Assembly (NCBI GenBank): GCA_964640655.1
Contig: CAZXFT010000026.1
Location: 1-42,792 of the forward strand
Reading direction: 5' to 3'
DNA length: 42,792 nucleotides
DNA from: BJGO01 sp964640655
Lineage (GTDB): Bacteria; Bacteroidota; Bacteroidia; Chitinophagales; UBA10324
Under the pieces are notes generated by a model that saw only the letters and a program-made list of their open reading frames with translations, searched no databases and was not told the DNA's origin. Shown here one piece after another: positions 1 through 9,666 of this stretch. The position numbers and the translations under genes are program-made. Each line of letters begins with the position of its first letter. Position 1 is the stretch's first letter.

Positions 1-2
1 CT

Positions 3-266
3 GCTTTTGATTACATGTTTGTTGCCATTTGCGACTCTGCAGCAGGTGGATTGAAAGTGGAATGTTATTTTGAGCAGGATACTGCTCCATTTGTTCAGAA
101 TGATATGGAGTCATTAATCAGAGACTTTAATTCCAAAATTTCACTTGTGCCATTACATAGCAATGAGCGTAGTGGTAACATCAGCATTTTACTGAATTTG
201 CAAGGTAAGGTTAACCCTGTTGAACCTTCGTACTACATTATGGTGAGAAAGAAAAAGCTCTACTAA
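3..266 (+). CDS. 3' end of an unrecognised gene (cut by window edge)
   Basis: The reading frame is open from the first complete codon (position 3) to a TAA at 264-266, so this is the C-terminal ~87 residues of a longer protein. The first ATG inside it (position 15) is probably internal, because the frame is also open upstream. I see no motif I recognise; the tail ends in a basic stretch (RKKKLY). The stop lies one base from the stop of lon on the other strand, so the two genes converge with no room for a separate terminator. The function is unknown. Confidence 0.6.
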   Translation, partial: AFDYMFVAICDSAAGGLKVECYFEQDTAPFVQNDMESLIRDFNSKISLVPLHSNERSGNISILLNLQGKVNPVEPSYYIMVRKKKLY

Positions 267-267
267 C

Positions 268-2703
268 CTATTTCTTCTTTTTCGATTTTTTATCTTCTAT
301 CAAAGCAAACCTGATTACTTCGTCCATCTCGTGTACGTAGTGAAATTTCATACCACGAATAAATTCCGGTTGAATTTCTTCAACGTCTTTTTGATTCAGG
401 TAACACAATAAGATTTCTTTCATGCCGGCACGCTTGGCAGCAAGTATTTTTTCTTTGATACCACCAACCGGTAACACCTTGCCACGCAAAGTAATCTCGC
501 CGGTCATCGCTAAAAATGGTTTCACCTTTCTTCCTGTAAAAACCGAAGTAAGAGAAGTCAGCATCGTTACACCAGCAGAAGGTCCATCTTTTGGAATGGC
601 TCCTTCAGGCACATGAATATGAACATCGTGTTTATCAATGTCTTCAGCTTTGATTCCATACTTATCCGCATTGGCTTTCAGATACGTTAAAGCTGTTGAA
701 GCTGATTCTTTCATTACATCTCCAAGGTTGCCTGTAAGTTTTAAGCCGCCTTTACCACTGTGTATTGTGGATTCAATAAACAATATTTCGCCACCTACAC
801 TTGTCCAGGCTAGGCCCACAGCTACTCCCGGCGGATTGGCTTCTGTATAAATATCTTTATCAAAACGGCGTGCTCCAAGAATCTTGAGCACCATTTTATC
901 ATCAACCTTAAACGACTTGGCAACACCAAGCGTGTATTCTTTAGCTACATAGCGCATCACGGCAGCAATCTTGCGAGAAAGATCACGAACACCACTCTCG
1001 CGGGTATAATCCTCTATCATCTTCATCAACCCGTTGTCTGTGATGTTAATCATCTTGGGTTTTATACCGTGTGCTTCCATCTCTTTAGGTATCAGATGTC
1101 GTTTTGCTATCTGAATTTTTTCTTCAACCGAATAACCACTCAACTCAATAATTTCCATACGGTCGCGCAATGGCGGTTGAATGGTAGACAGCGAATTAGC
1201 TGTGGCAATAAACATGACTTTAGATAAGTCGTATTCAAGTTCCACATAATTATCGTTGAAGTTGCTGTTCTGTTCGGGGTCTAAAACTTCGAGTAATGCT
1301 GATGAAGGATCGCCGCGAAAATCATTTCCAACTTTATCAATTTCATCGAGTACAAAAACCGGATTGGACGACTTGGCTTTTTTAAGCGACTGAATAATTC
1401 GTCCCGGCATAGCACCAATATAGGTTCGACGATGTCCGCGTATTTCAGCTTCGTCATGTAAACCACCTAAAGCCATCCGAACATAATTTCTATTGATGGC
1501 TTTGGCAATTGATTTACCTAATGATGTTTTGCCCACACCCGGAGGGCCAACAAAACATAGTATAGGCGATTTCAAATCACCTTTCAGTTTCAGCACGGCT
1601 AAGTATTCAAGTATACGGTCTTTGATTTTATCCATGCCGTAATGTTCATCGTCCAATATTTTTTTTGCACGTTTAATATCAAAACGATCTTGGGTAATAT
1701 CGTTCCAAGGCAAATCGAGTAGCAGTTCTAAATAATTCAACAACACTCCATACTCAGCAGCAGCAGGATTCATACGTTCGAGTTTAGATAACTCTCGATC
1801 AAAGTGCTCTGATGTTTCCTTGCTCCATTTTTTCTTCTCCGCCTGCTCGCGCAAATTTTTAATCAGCAGTGCATTAGGGTCGCCGCCTAACTCTTCCTGA
1901 ATGGTTTTCATTTGCTGATGCAGGAAATAGTCGCGCTGTTGTTTCTCCATATCAGTGCGTACCTTATTCTGGATCTGATTTTTCAACTCCAGCATATGAA
2001 TTTCATTCTGCAAATGTTTGAGCACCATTTCGGCACGCGCTTTCAAATTGGGTTCTTCTAATATGCTTTGCTTCAGCTTCAAATCAACCTGTAGATTATT
2101 TGAAATGAAGTTGAGTAAAAAAGTATTGGACTCAATATTCTTTAAAACTATAGATGCCTCAGAAGGGATATTGGGAGAAAGATTGATGGCATTAGTTGCC
2201 ATGTCTCTGATGGTAGAAATCATGGCCTTGTATTCCTTATCGGATTCATCAGGTAGTATATCCACCAACGAAACAATATGTGCTCTGAAGTAAGGCTCCT
2301 CAGAAACCTTTTCTAAAATTTTGAAACGTGTTTTTCCCTGAATGATAACCGTAGTGCTACCATCGGGCATTTTTATCAAACGCAATATTCTGGCGATGGT
2401 ACCTACGCTATGCAACTCTTCAAACTTGGGTTCTTCAATGCTTACATCCAGTTGAGCTGTTACACCAATGAGTTTGTCTTTGGCATGTGCTTCCTTCACT
2501 GCTTTAATGGATTTATCACGGCCAACAGTTATCGGAATCACAACGCCGGGAAACAGCACAGTATTGCGCAGAGGCAACACGGGTATCTCTTCGGGATAAT
2601 CAATTTTTTTATTGGCATTTTCTTCCTCAATAGTCATCAAAGGAGCAAACTCCTGATCTTCTTCCAATCCACTTGTCATTAATAAGTCTTTCAAATCTTC
2701 CAT
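268..2703 (-). CDS. lon: ATP-dependent Lon protease
   Basis: Cytoplasmic AAA+ serine protease that degrades misfolded and regulatory proteins. At 811 residues it has the usual LonA length and layout: an N-terminal substrate-binding domain (about 38-240), an AAA+ module with Walker A GPPGVGKT at 386-393 and Walker B VFVLDEID near 449-456, and a C-terminal protease domain. The catalytic serine is in DGPSAG (about S709) and the partner lysine in GGIKEK (about K750). The C-terminus is lysine-rich. It lies 9 bases downstream of clpB on the same strand, so the two are probably co-transcribed, which fits a shared stress response. No separate promoter fits in the gap. The ATG start at 2703 is the only reasonable one. 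Confidence 0.97.
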   Translation of the reverse strand: MEDLKDLLMTSGLEEDQEFAPLMTIEEENANKKIDYPEEIPVLPLRNTVLFPGVVIPITVGRDKSIKAVKEAHAKDKLIGVTAQLDVSIEEPKFEELHSVGTIARILRLIKMPDGSTTVIIQGKTRFKILEKVSEEPYFRAHIVSLVDILPDESDKEYKAMISTIRDMATNAINLSPNIPSEASIVLKNIESNTFLLNFISNNLQVDLKLKQSILEEPNLKARAEMVLKHLQNEIHMLELKNQIQNKVRTDMEKQQRDYFLHQQMKTIQEELGGDPNALLIKNLREQAEKKKWSKETSEHFDRELSKLERMNPAAAEYGVLLNYLELLLDLPWNDITQDRFDIKRAKKILDDEHYGMDKIKDRILEYLAVLKLKGDLKSPILCFVGPPGVGKTSLGKSIAKAINRNYVRMALGGLHDEAEIRGHRRTYIGAMPGRIIQSLKKAKSSNPVFVLDEIDKVGNDFRGDPSSALLEVLDPEQNSNFNDNYVELEYDLSKVMFIATANSLSTIQPPLRDRMEIIELSGYSVEEKIQIAKRHLIPKEMEAHGIKPKMINITDNGLMKMIEDYTRESGVRDLSRKIAAVMRYVAKEYTLGVAKSFKVDDKMVLKILGARRFDKDIYTEANPPGVAVGLAWTSVGGEILFIESTIHSGKGGLKLTGNLGDVMKESASTALTYLKANADKYGIKAEDIDKHDVHIHVPEGAIPKDGPSAGVTMLTSLTSVFTGRKVKPFLAMTGEITLRGKVLPVGGIKEKILAAKRAGMKEILLCYLNQKDVEEIQPEFIRGMKFHYVHEMDEVIRFALIEDKKSKKKK

Positions 2704-2712
2704 GCTTATATG

Positions 2713-5325
2713 TTATTGTACGAGTTCGTTTTTAGTATTAGAGAATAAAATAGAGCCTTTCGAATCCACGTCAAGCAATAATACTTTATCTGTTTGTATT
2801 TCGCCTGCGAGAATTTTTTTCGAAAGTGTATTTACGATTTCTTTTTGTATGAAACGCTTCAAAGGACGAGCACCGTATTGAGGATCGAAACCTTCTTCTG
2901 CAAGATGCTCCACTAAGTCTGCAGTGTATTCAAATTGAATATTGTTATCAATAAGAAGCTGTTTCAACTGTTCCATTTGAATATGAACAATGCCGGCAAT
3001 TTCGTCTTTCATCAACGGTGTAAACATGATAATCTCATCAATACGATTAATGAACTCGGGTCGCATGCTTTTCTTCAATAACTCAATAACTTCAATCCTT
3101 GTTGTTTCCATCACACTCCACTTATTCTTAGTCGTTACTTTTTCAAAATTCTCCTGAATGATATTAGAACCCATGTTAGACGTCATAATGATGATGGTGT
3201 TTTTGAAGTTTACCACACGGCCTTTGTTATCGGTGAGTCTTCCGTCGTCAAGTACCTGCAATAAAATATTGAACACATCTGGATGCGCTTTTTCAATTTC
3301 ATCCAATAAAATAACACTGTATGGTTTGCGGCGAACGGCTTCTGTTAATTGACCACCTTCATCATAACCTACATATCCTGGAGGTGCACCAACAAGTCGT
3401 GACACAGCGTGGCGTTCCTGATACTCACTCATATCAATGCGCGTCATTGCATTATCATCGTTGAATAAAACCTGAGCCAGCGCTTTGGCTAATTCAGTTT
3501 TACCTACACCGGTAGTTCCTAGAAAAATAAATGAACCAATAGGTTTACGCGCATCCTGCAAACCTGCTCTACTGCGGCGTATTGCATCAGCAACTGCTGT
3601 AACAGCTTCATCCTGACCAACAACCCGACGATGCAATTCTTCTTCTAGTTGCAACAATTTCTCGCGTTCACTTTGCAGCATACGACTTACAGGAATGCCT
3701 GTCCATTTAGCTACAATCTCTGCAATGTCGTCAGCTTCCACTTCTTCTTTCATAATGCGTTTGGCATCATCCTTACTTTTTAGTTCAGCCTCAAGTTTTA
3801 TCAACTGGTCATCGGCTTCTTTAATCTTGCCGTAACGTATCTCAGCTACTTTACCATAGTCGCCACTGCGCTCAGCCTGCTCGGCTTGCAGTTTATATTG
3901 TTCTATCTGTTGTTTGATTTCCTGAACCTGATCTACCTGTTCTTTCTCTGCTTTCCACTTGGCTTTGAAGGCATCGCGCTCTGTTATCAATTCTGAAATT
4001 TCTTTAGAGAGTTCAGCAACTTTCTTTTGATCGTTTTCGCGTTTTATGGCTTCGCGTTCAATTTCTAACTGACGAATTTTGCGTTCCAACTCATCCAGTT
4101 CTTCGGGCAAAGAATCCATTTCCAGCCTGAGTTTTGCGGCAGCCTCGTCCACTAAATCAATTGCCTTATCAGGCAAAAATCGGTCGCTGATGTATCGTTG
4201 CGAAAGTTCTACTGCTGCAATGATGGCTTCATCCTTAATACGAACCTTATGGTGATTTTCATATCGTTCTTTTAATCCACGTAAGATGGAAATGGCCGAG
4301 TCGGTATCCGGCTCATCTATGATTACTTTTTGGAAACGTCGCTCCAGTGCTTTGTCTTTCTCAAAATATTTTTGATACTCGTTCAGTGTGGTAGCACCAA
4401 TAGTTCGCAGTTCCCCTCTAGCCAATGCGGGCTTCAAAATATTTGCAGCATCCATCGCTCCTTCTGTAGCGCCGGCACCAATCAGTGTATGAATTTCGTC
4501 GATGAACAAAATAATTTTGCCATCGGATTGAGTTACTTCCTTTATAGTAGCTTTTAATCTTTCTTCAAACTCGCCTCTATACTTAGCACCGGCCATCAAT
4601 GCACCCATATCTAAGGTGTAAATGATTTTAGTTTTGAGATTTTCAGGTACATCACCATTAACAATACGGTGCGCAATACCTTCTGCAATTGCCGTTTTAC
4701 CAACGCCGGGTTCACCAACAAGAATTGGATTATTCTTAGTTCGTCTTGATAGAATATGTAACACTCTCCGAATCTCCTCATCACGACCTATTACAGGGTC
4801 GAGTTTTCCTGTTTCAGCACGTTCATTCAGATTGATGGCATATTTATTCAATGCATTGAAAGTGGTATCAGCACTTTGGCTGTCAACGGTGCTTCCCTTG
4901 CGTAGTTCGACTATGGCCTGCTTCAAAGCTTTTTCGGTAAGCCCCGCATCTTTAAGTAATGTTGAAGTTTCATCTTTGCCACCCAAAAGCCCTAATAATA
5001 AATGCTCAACGGAAACAAACTCATCCTTATACTCTCGGATTACGCTTTGCGCACGCATTAATGCTTGCGATGCTGAATTGGAAAGGTAAATGTCTCCTCC
5101 TTCAGTGCGTGGATATTTTTTAATGATATCATTCAATCTGCTTTGAATCAGATTTACATTGGCTTCCGACTTTTTCAGCAAATAGGGAATTACATCTTCA
5201 TCGTTATTGAGCAACGACTTTAAGATATGAGCAGATTCAATAGCAGGATTTTTTTCATCAAATGCAAGTTGCTGAGATTGCTGTACTACCTCTTGCGCTT
5301 TTATGGTGAACTTATTCAGATTCAT
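2713..5325 (-). CDS. clpB: ATP-dependent chaperone ClpB (Hsp100 disaggregase)
   Basis: Hexameric disaggregase that works with DnaK to recover aggregated proteins in the cytoplasm. The 870 residues match the family length. Seen in order: an N-terminal Clp repeat domain (about 1-145), NBD1 with Walker A GEPGVGKT at 204-211 and Walker B FIDEIH near 274-279, a long charged middle coiled-coil (about 400-525) that separates ClpB from ClpA/ClpC, and NBD2 with Walker A GTTGVGKT at 603-610, a GYVGYDEG pore loop near 650 and Walker B LLDEIE near 673. It is the first gene of a likely clpB-lon operon. I did not find a clear heat-shock operator (CIRCE or similar) in the 120 bases before its start. Confidence 0.97.
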   Translation of the reverse strand: MNLNKFTIKAQEVVQQSQQLAFDEKNPAIESAHILKSLLNNDEDVIPYLLKKSEANVNLIQSRLNDIIKKYPRTEGGDIYLSNSASQALMRAQSVIREYKDEFVSVEHLLLGLLGGKDETSTLLKDAGLTEKALKQAIVELRKGSTVDSQSADTTFNALNKYAINLNERAETGKLDPVIGRDEEIRRVLHILSRRTKNNPILVGEPGVGKTAIAEGIAHRIVNGDVPENLKTKIIYTLDMGALMAGAKYRGEFEERLKATIKEVTQSDGKIILFIDEIHTLIGAGATEGAMDAANILKPALARGELRTIGATTLNEYQKYFEKDKALERRFQKVIIDEPDTDSAISILRGLKERYENHHKVRIKDEAIIAAVELSQRYISDRFLPDKAIDLVDEAAAKLRLEMDSLPEELDELERKIRQLEIEREAIKRENDQKKVAELSKEISELITERDAFKAKWKAEKEQVDQVQEIKQQIEQYKLQAEQAERSGDYGKVAEIRYGKIKEADDQLIKLEAELKSKDDAKRIMKEEVEADDIAEIVAKWTGIPVSRMLQSEREKLLQLEEELHRRVVGQDEAVTAVADAIRRSRAGLQDARKPIGSFIFLGTTGVGKTELAKALAQVLFNDDNAMTRIDMSEYQERHAVSRLVGAPPGYVGYDEGGQLTEAVRRKPYSVILLDEIEKAHPDVFNILLQVLDDGRLTDNKGRVVNFKNTIIIMTSNMGSNIIQENFEKVTTKNKWSVMETTRIEVIELLKKSMRPEFINRIDEIIMFTPLMKDEIAGIVHIQMEQLKQLLIDNNIQFEYTADLVEHLAEEGFDPQYGARPLKRFIQKEIVNTLSKKILAGEIQTDKVLLLDVDSKGSILFSNTKNELVQ

Positions 5326-5445
5326 TTTTTCGGTTTGAGTTATGTGCTTATCAAAGGCATTGCCAAGGCAATTTGAGAGAGCTTTTTCGGAAATTATGTC
5401 TCTTATACCCTATTTTTAAGGACTTATTGACCATTTCCATCATCA

Positions 5446-6381
5446 TTGAGCACGATTCGACAAAATACAATATTGATAAAACACTTGGCCGCTGAACTTG
5501 GATTCAGTTCCTGTGGAATATCAAAAGCTCAAAAACTTGAACAGGATGCACAACGCTTGGAGCATTATCTGCAAAACGGTTATCAAGGGAAAATGAGTTA
5601 CCTAGAAAATCATTTCGAACTGCGCATTGATCCAAGACTATTAGTGCCAGGAGCTAAGTCTGTAGTAAGTTTATTGTACAACTATTTTCCTAAGCAAAAA
5701 CAGAAAGAAGGATTACCTCAAATTTCAAAATATGCTTACGGCGAAGATTATCACGTAGTTATCAGAGAAAAGTTGAAAAACTTATTCTATAGACTGGAGG
5801 AAAAAGTTGGAATGATTGAAGGTCGTGTGTTTGTGGATTCGGCACCGATATTGGAAAAAACCTGGGCTGCAAAAAGCGGATTAGGGTGGATTGGGAAACA
5901 CAGCAACTTCGTTACCAGGCAACAGGGTTCATTTTTTTTCTTAGCTGAAATCATACTTGATTTAGAACTAGAGTATGATTCACCTGTTTCTGACTTCTGC
6001 GGCACTTGTACAAGATGTATTGATGCTTGCCCAACTGAAGCCATACTTCCAAATAAAGTGTTGGATGCATCAAAGTGTATTTCCTATTTGACCATTGAAT
6101 TACGAGATGCTATTCCTGAGCAATTTAATGGCACAAGCAACGGATGGGTTTTTGGTTGCGATATCTGTCAGGATGTATGCCCCTGGAATCGTTTTTCAAA
6201 AACACACAACGAACCGCGCTTTCTTATCAATGAGTTAATGATGAACAAGACTGATAATGATTGGAGTGAAATGAGCGAAGAAGTATTCAAAGAACTATAT
6301 CACCATTCTCCGATAAAACGTACCAGACTGGAAGGCATGAAACGAAATGTAAGGTGGTATAAAAGCAAGAAGGCAGAATAA
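5446..6381 (+). CDS. queG: Epoxyqueuosine reductase QueG
   Basis: Cobalamin- and Fe-S-dependent reductase that converts epoxyqueuosine to queuosine at the wobble position of GUN-anticodon tRNAs. The 311-residue protein has the QueG signature VDSAPILE with the catalytic aspartate near D131, the AAKSGLGWIGKHSN segment, and two [4Fe-4S] motifs: CGTCTRCIDACP (C185, C188, C191, C195), and CDICQDVCP (C238, C241, C245) with C211. It is the short form without the C-terminal HEAT region of E. coli QueG. The start is TTG at 5446; an in-frame TGA at 5428-5430 excludes anything much longer, and there is no in-frame ATG before the conserved N-terminus. queA, which makes its substrate, is at 33.7 kb. Confidence 0.94.
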   Translation: MSTIRQNTILIKHLAAELGFSSCGISKAQKLEQDAQRLEHYLQNGYQGKMSYLENHFELRIDPRLLVPGAKSVVSLLYNYFPKQKQKEGLPQISKYAYGEDYHVVIREKLKNLFYRLEEKVGMIEGRVFVDSAPILEKTWAAKSGLGWIGKHSNFVTRQQGSFFFLAEIILDLELEYDSPVSDFCGTCTRCIDACPTEAILPNKVLDASKCISYLTIELRDAIPEQFNGTSNGWVFGCDICQDVCPWNRFSKTHNEPRFLINELMMNKTDNDWSEMSEEVFKELYHHSPIKRTRLEGMKRNVRWYKSKKAE

Positions 6382-6391
6382 ATCTGCCTTC
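6369..6391. terminator. Hairpin over the queG stop codon, possible weak terminator
   Basis: Perfect 9-bp arms (GAAGGCAGA at 6369-6377 and TCTGCCTTC at 6383-6391) with a 5-base loop that contains the queG TAA. There is no good T-tract directly after it, so it may be only a weak terminator or a 3'-end stabiliser. It sits between converging genes. Confidence 0.45.
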
Positions 6392-6418
6392 CTGAATAAC
6401 AAAATATTTTAAAAAAAA

Positions 6419-7789
6419 TTACCAGTTCAGATTAATCACATTGTTTCCAATTGCCTGACCACAATTGAAGCCTTCCTCATTATCGAAAGTATAATGAATA
6501 CCGCCATATAATCGGGACATTTTTGCTTCATTGGCTGCAGCAATGAAATTAGGAAATGCACGTGGTGAAAATCCGGCAGGAACTTTTGAATCATCTACAA
6601 AAGAGTAATTAGCCCCAAAAGTTGAAGCCAGTATGGTAGCGGATGATGCAGAAAAAGTTGAGTGTCCTGAAGTATAAGCCGGGAAAGGTGGCGTTGCGAA
6701 CAATGAGTTCCAACTTGGGTCAATATTCGCTTTAATGAAAGTAACAGGACGAAGTAAATTATGAACATACTTGCATTTCCAGCAAAGTATAGAAGCATCA
6801 TAAAGCCCTATGCCCATCTGACAAAGCAATTTAGAAGCGCGATCTAATCTGTAGTTCTTATTCTGAATTTCTTTCAGTGCAATAGCAATCATATGACCGG
6901 GAGGAGTAAAAGTTCCGCCACCATCTGCCCAATAAAGTGCTATAGTGTTTTGCTCTGGTGTAATATTATCGACTGTGTTTTTTACCAGTAAAGCATCAAG
7001 ATAAAACACGCTCGTTGGGTCAGTTGAATATGACGGAGGTGCTGGAGGGTTTATACTAGGTGATGCATTAGCAGGAACCATCAAACGGTTGCTTCCCCAA
7101 TAAGGCAACATAGGAATTGCTGCAAATGCCGGTGGTGTAGGAACCCACGCACCAGGATTTGTTGGAGGAATATAAGATGCCGGGAAGTTATTGTTGTATG
7201 CCTGATGACCGCCGTCAGTTGTTGACCATTGGAATACTGCATTAGCTACTGCTAATCCATGATTTTTAGAACGTGTAACTAAGGCAGGTTTTAAGTTAAA
7301 ATTAGATGTATAGTAATTGTTCCAGGAAAGTTCTATAGAATCAATCTTAGCCTGATATGTTGCATTGGCATTAGCATATAATAGACGTGTAATTTGTGCT
7401 AAAGCTGTATTGGCAACAATAGGCCAATTGTAATTCAGAGTTTCATCGGATTGCGGTAAGGTTCCCAATTCAGACAATTGTCCAATGAGCGTGTTGTAAT
7501 TGGGCGTTGATTGCTTAATAGATTCGTACATGGTAACTCCTGTATAAGATAATGCACGTGCTGCTACTGGAGGGGTAAAGCCTGGAGTAGTAGCAATAAG
7601 CTTCAACTGATAATTATACCAGGCTACCGGTACTTCATTACCCCAACTTTTTGCAAACTTGCGTTCAGGATCAGGGGATAGAATGTCTTGTTGGTTCATC
7701 AGGCTTTCTTTTTTACAAGCTGTTTGAACCATTGCAATCACAATAAGTAGCATTGCGAGTGCTTTTGTTGTGTAAGAGTTTAATTTCAT
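6419..7789 (-). CDS. Vanadium-dependent haloperoxidase / PAP2-type acid phosphatase, probable lipoprotein
   Basis: The C-terminal half carries the full vanadate/phosphate pocket of the PAP2-haloperoxidase superfamily: K340-x6-R347-P348, SGH at 374-376 and S425-R426-x5-H432-x3-D436. The N-terminus (MKLNSYTTKALAML...) is a signal peptide ending before C25 (QTAC), so it is probably a lipoprotein of the envelope, although the lipobox is not classical. At 456 residues it matches the bacterial vanadium-haloperoxidase-like proteins common in Bacteroidota, most of them uncharacterised. The middle is rich in proline and aromatic residues. Sequence alone cannot separate a haloperoxidase from a phosphatase. 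It appears monocistronic and converges with queG. Confidence 0.85.
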   Translation of the reverse strand: MKLNSYTTKALAMLLIVIAMVQTACKKESLMNQQDILSPDPERKFAKSWGNEVPVAWYNYQLKLIATTPGFTPPVAARALSYTGVTMYESIKQSTPNYNTLIGQLSELGTLPQSDETLNYNWPIVANTALAQITRLLYANANATYQAKIDSIELSWNNYYTSNFNLKPALVTRSKNHGLAVANAVFQWSTTDGGHQAYNNNFPASYIPPTNPGAWVPTPPAFAAIPMLPYWGSNRLMVPANASPSINPPAPPSYSTDPTSVFYLDALLVKNTVDNITPEQNTIALYWADGGGTFTPPGHMIAIALKEIQNKNYRLDRASKLLCQMGIGLYDASILCWKCKYVHNLLRPVTFIKANIDPSWNSLFATPPFPAYTSGHSTFSASSATILASTFGANYSFVDDSKVPAGFSPRAFPNFIAAANEAKMSRLYGGIHYTFDNEEGFNCGQAIGNNVINLNW

Positions 7790-7988
7790 ATTGAGTAGGT
7801 TTGAATGAAGAATTCAAAAGTATCATATACAAGTTGAAAGCGTTGTTATTTTAGATGAACAGTCATAAAATCCAGACAAATAGTCAAATTATCAGGTTAG
7901 TCGTTAATGCGACAAATAATATATTCTTGAAATGTAGGGTCAGGTTGTACCAATTCCCTCATACATAATCCTTATATTATGACTTTAT

Positions 7989-9572
7989 TTGGACATTTAT
8001 CGTGCAATGAATGAGGAAAAAGATATACAGCAACTAATTAGAACAGGTACTCAAAGTGCAGAGGCCATTCAGCAAGTCTTATTGCGCACCAATCTATCGA
8101 GTTGCAATACTCTCCAACTGCTAGCTCTTCATCATTCTTTACTTTTTCTGTTGGCATACCCCGATGATAAGCCAATATACACGCTGGTTAAGGAGTATTA
8201 CAACACTTTCAGAAATCATTGCTTTAAAAAATTGAAAGGTCGCTACAACATTCTGCTTCCTGGAGCCGATGTCATTGCTCAATTCTCCTTTCATTTTATT
8301 CAAAGTCAAAAAAGTAATCTCTCAAATCAAATTGTTTTCGACAATGCTTATGGGAACAAAGAAACCTCTACAGAGATACTAAATACATTGCTGACAAGGT
8401 GCGAAACAGAACAATTTGAGTCTCATACATACTCATTCAACGACTGGCTGAAAAAGCATCAGATTAATAAGTTAAATGCCATTGATTACCTCTTATCATT
8501 AGTCCAAGATGCCGATGCAAATACAGGTATCAAAGAAATTCTCTTCAACCGTCTCGAAGTATTTGTAAGATTAATTCAATGCGATGCACCATTCTATCAA
8601 AAGGAGTTGGTCAAACAAGTTTTTACCTATAAAGAACTCAGTGATTCAAATCAAAAAAAACAGTCAGCTTTTGAGTTAAAGAAAAATCAAAGTGGAAATG
8701 AGGATAGCATAAAGTGGATTTATTCAAGTCAGCTTGTATTGGCTGCCTTGCATCGCGAAACAGACCCTGTAACCTTTGCAAGTGATGCAACTATTTATAC
8801 TACAAGTAATGGTTTTGACATAGCGTTGTTTCAAATGTTGCCTGAAAAACGATTAGCTCTGGAGAGTTACATCGGCTATATGGTTTACCGCAATGGTGTA
8901 GCCTGTGCGTATGGCGGTGGATGGATATTCTCAGGTCAGTGCAAAATAGGCATCAACATTTTTCCTTACCTGCGTGGCGGCGCATCAGTTCAGCTGTTCA
9001 CCGATTTACTGAACACTTATAAAAAGTTATTTAACATCAGCACTTTTACAGTTGAGCCTTATCAGATTGGTAGAAATAACCCCGATGGCATCAAGAGTGG
9101 TGCTTTTTGGTTTTACTATAAGTTTGGTTTCAGACCGTTGCTGCACGAACATCGCACACTTGCAGAATCTGAGATGAGTAAAATATCGACAAACAAAAGC
9201 TATAGAAGTCCTGCAGCAGTTTTAAAAAAACTAGCTGAAAGCGACTTAATATGGTACACCAAATCAACCTCTGAAAACTTCATACATCCATATTTAGTGA
9301 ATGAAAAACTCACAAACCTAACCTTATCCAGTGGCTACAGCGATTATTCTCTGCCCGAGTTTATTACTGGTGTAGTTTTACCTGAAGATGAAAAACTGAT
9401 ACTCCAACTCTTCAAACCCTTATTGTTTTATTTCTCCAAACAAAAGCTAAACAAGAAAGATCTGAAAGAACTTTCCCGTTATGTTATTTCAAAAATACGC
9501 GGCAACGAATTTGAGGCCATTGCAGCACAACATAAACTGCAACGCCATTTTCAAATTTTGATAGAGAAATAA
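7989..9572 (+). CDS. Unknown protein with a GNAT-like acyltransferase segment
   Basis: 527 residues that I do not recognise as a whole. Residues about 293-382 look like the core of a GNAT acetyltransferase: a strand with YRNGVACAYGGG, then IGINIFPYLRGGAS, then VEPYQIGRNNPDG (similar to a pyrophosphate-binding turn) and finally GAFWFYYKFGFRP (similar to the closing A-x-x-x-Y-x-x-x-GF-x-P motif of GNATs). The N-terminal ~240 residues look helical and the C-terminal ~130 are charged. No signal peptide or membrane segment is seen, so it is probably cytoplasmic. The given start is TTG at 7989; the ATG at 8007 (six codons in) is at least as likely. It stands alone between VHPO and aconitase. Confidence 0.75.
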   Translation: MDIYRAMNEEKDIQQLIRTGTQSAEAIQQVLLRTNLSSCNTLQLLALHHSLLFLLAYPDDKPIYTLVKEYYNTFRNHCFKKLKGRYNILLPGADVIAQFSFHFIQSQKSNLSNQIVFDNAYGNKETSTEILNTLLTRCETEQFESHTYSFNDWLKKHQINKLNAIDYLLSLVQDADANTGIKEILFNRLEVFVRLIQCDAPFYQKELVKQVFTYKELSDSNQKKQSAFELKKNQSGNEDSIKWIYSSQLVLAALHRETDPVTFASDATIYTTSNGFDIALFQMLPEKRLALESYIGYMVYRNGVACAYGGGWIFSGQCKIGINIFPYLRGGASVQLFTDLLNTYKKLFNISTFTVEPYQIGRNNPDGIKSGAFWFYYKFGFRPLLHEHRTLAESEMSKISTNKSYRSPAAVLKKLAESDLIWYTKSTSENFIHPYLVNEKLTNLTLSSGYSDYSLPEFITGVVLPEDEKLILQLFKPLLFYFSKQKLNKKDLKELSRYVISKIRGNEFEAIAAQHKLQRHFQILIEK

Positions 9573-9599
9573 TCGAAGTAATAATTGATTGTCTTACCA

Positions 9600-9627
9600 T
9601 TGCTGCCATTGAATTTTATTAACTTCG
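9600..9627 (+). promoter_or_regulatory. Predicted Bacteroidota promoter of aconitase
   Basis: TTG at 9600-9602, a 17-base spacer and TAACTTCG at 9620-9627 (a TAnnTTCG variant of the phylum's -7 box), followed by CGGC. It ends 39 bases before the aconitase ATG. Confidence 0.4.
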
Positions 9628-9666
9628 CGGCACATTAATTTTTAATGTTTTAAAAACTTCCCATCC

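Noticed and set aside
4622..5089. 155-codon plus-strand frame opposite clpB
   Set aside because: It lies wholly inside the well-conserved clpB coding region and encodes nothing recognisable; an antisense shadow, like those opposite lon, valS, glnN, lpxC-fabZ and sdhA.
7790..7988. tRNA or small RNA gene in the gap after the haloperoxidase
   Set aside because: No cloverleaf, paired arms or terminator could be found by eye; the gap is AT-rich without structure.
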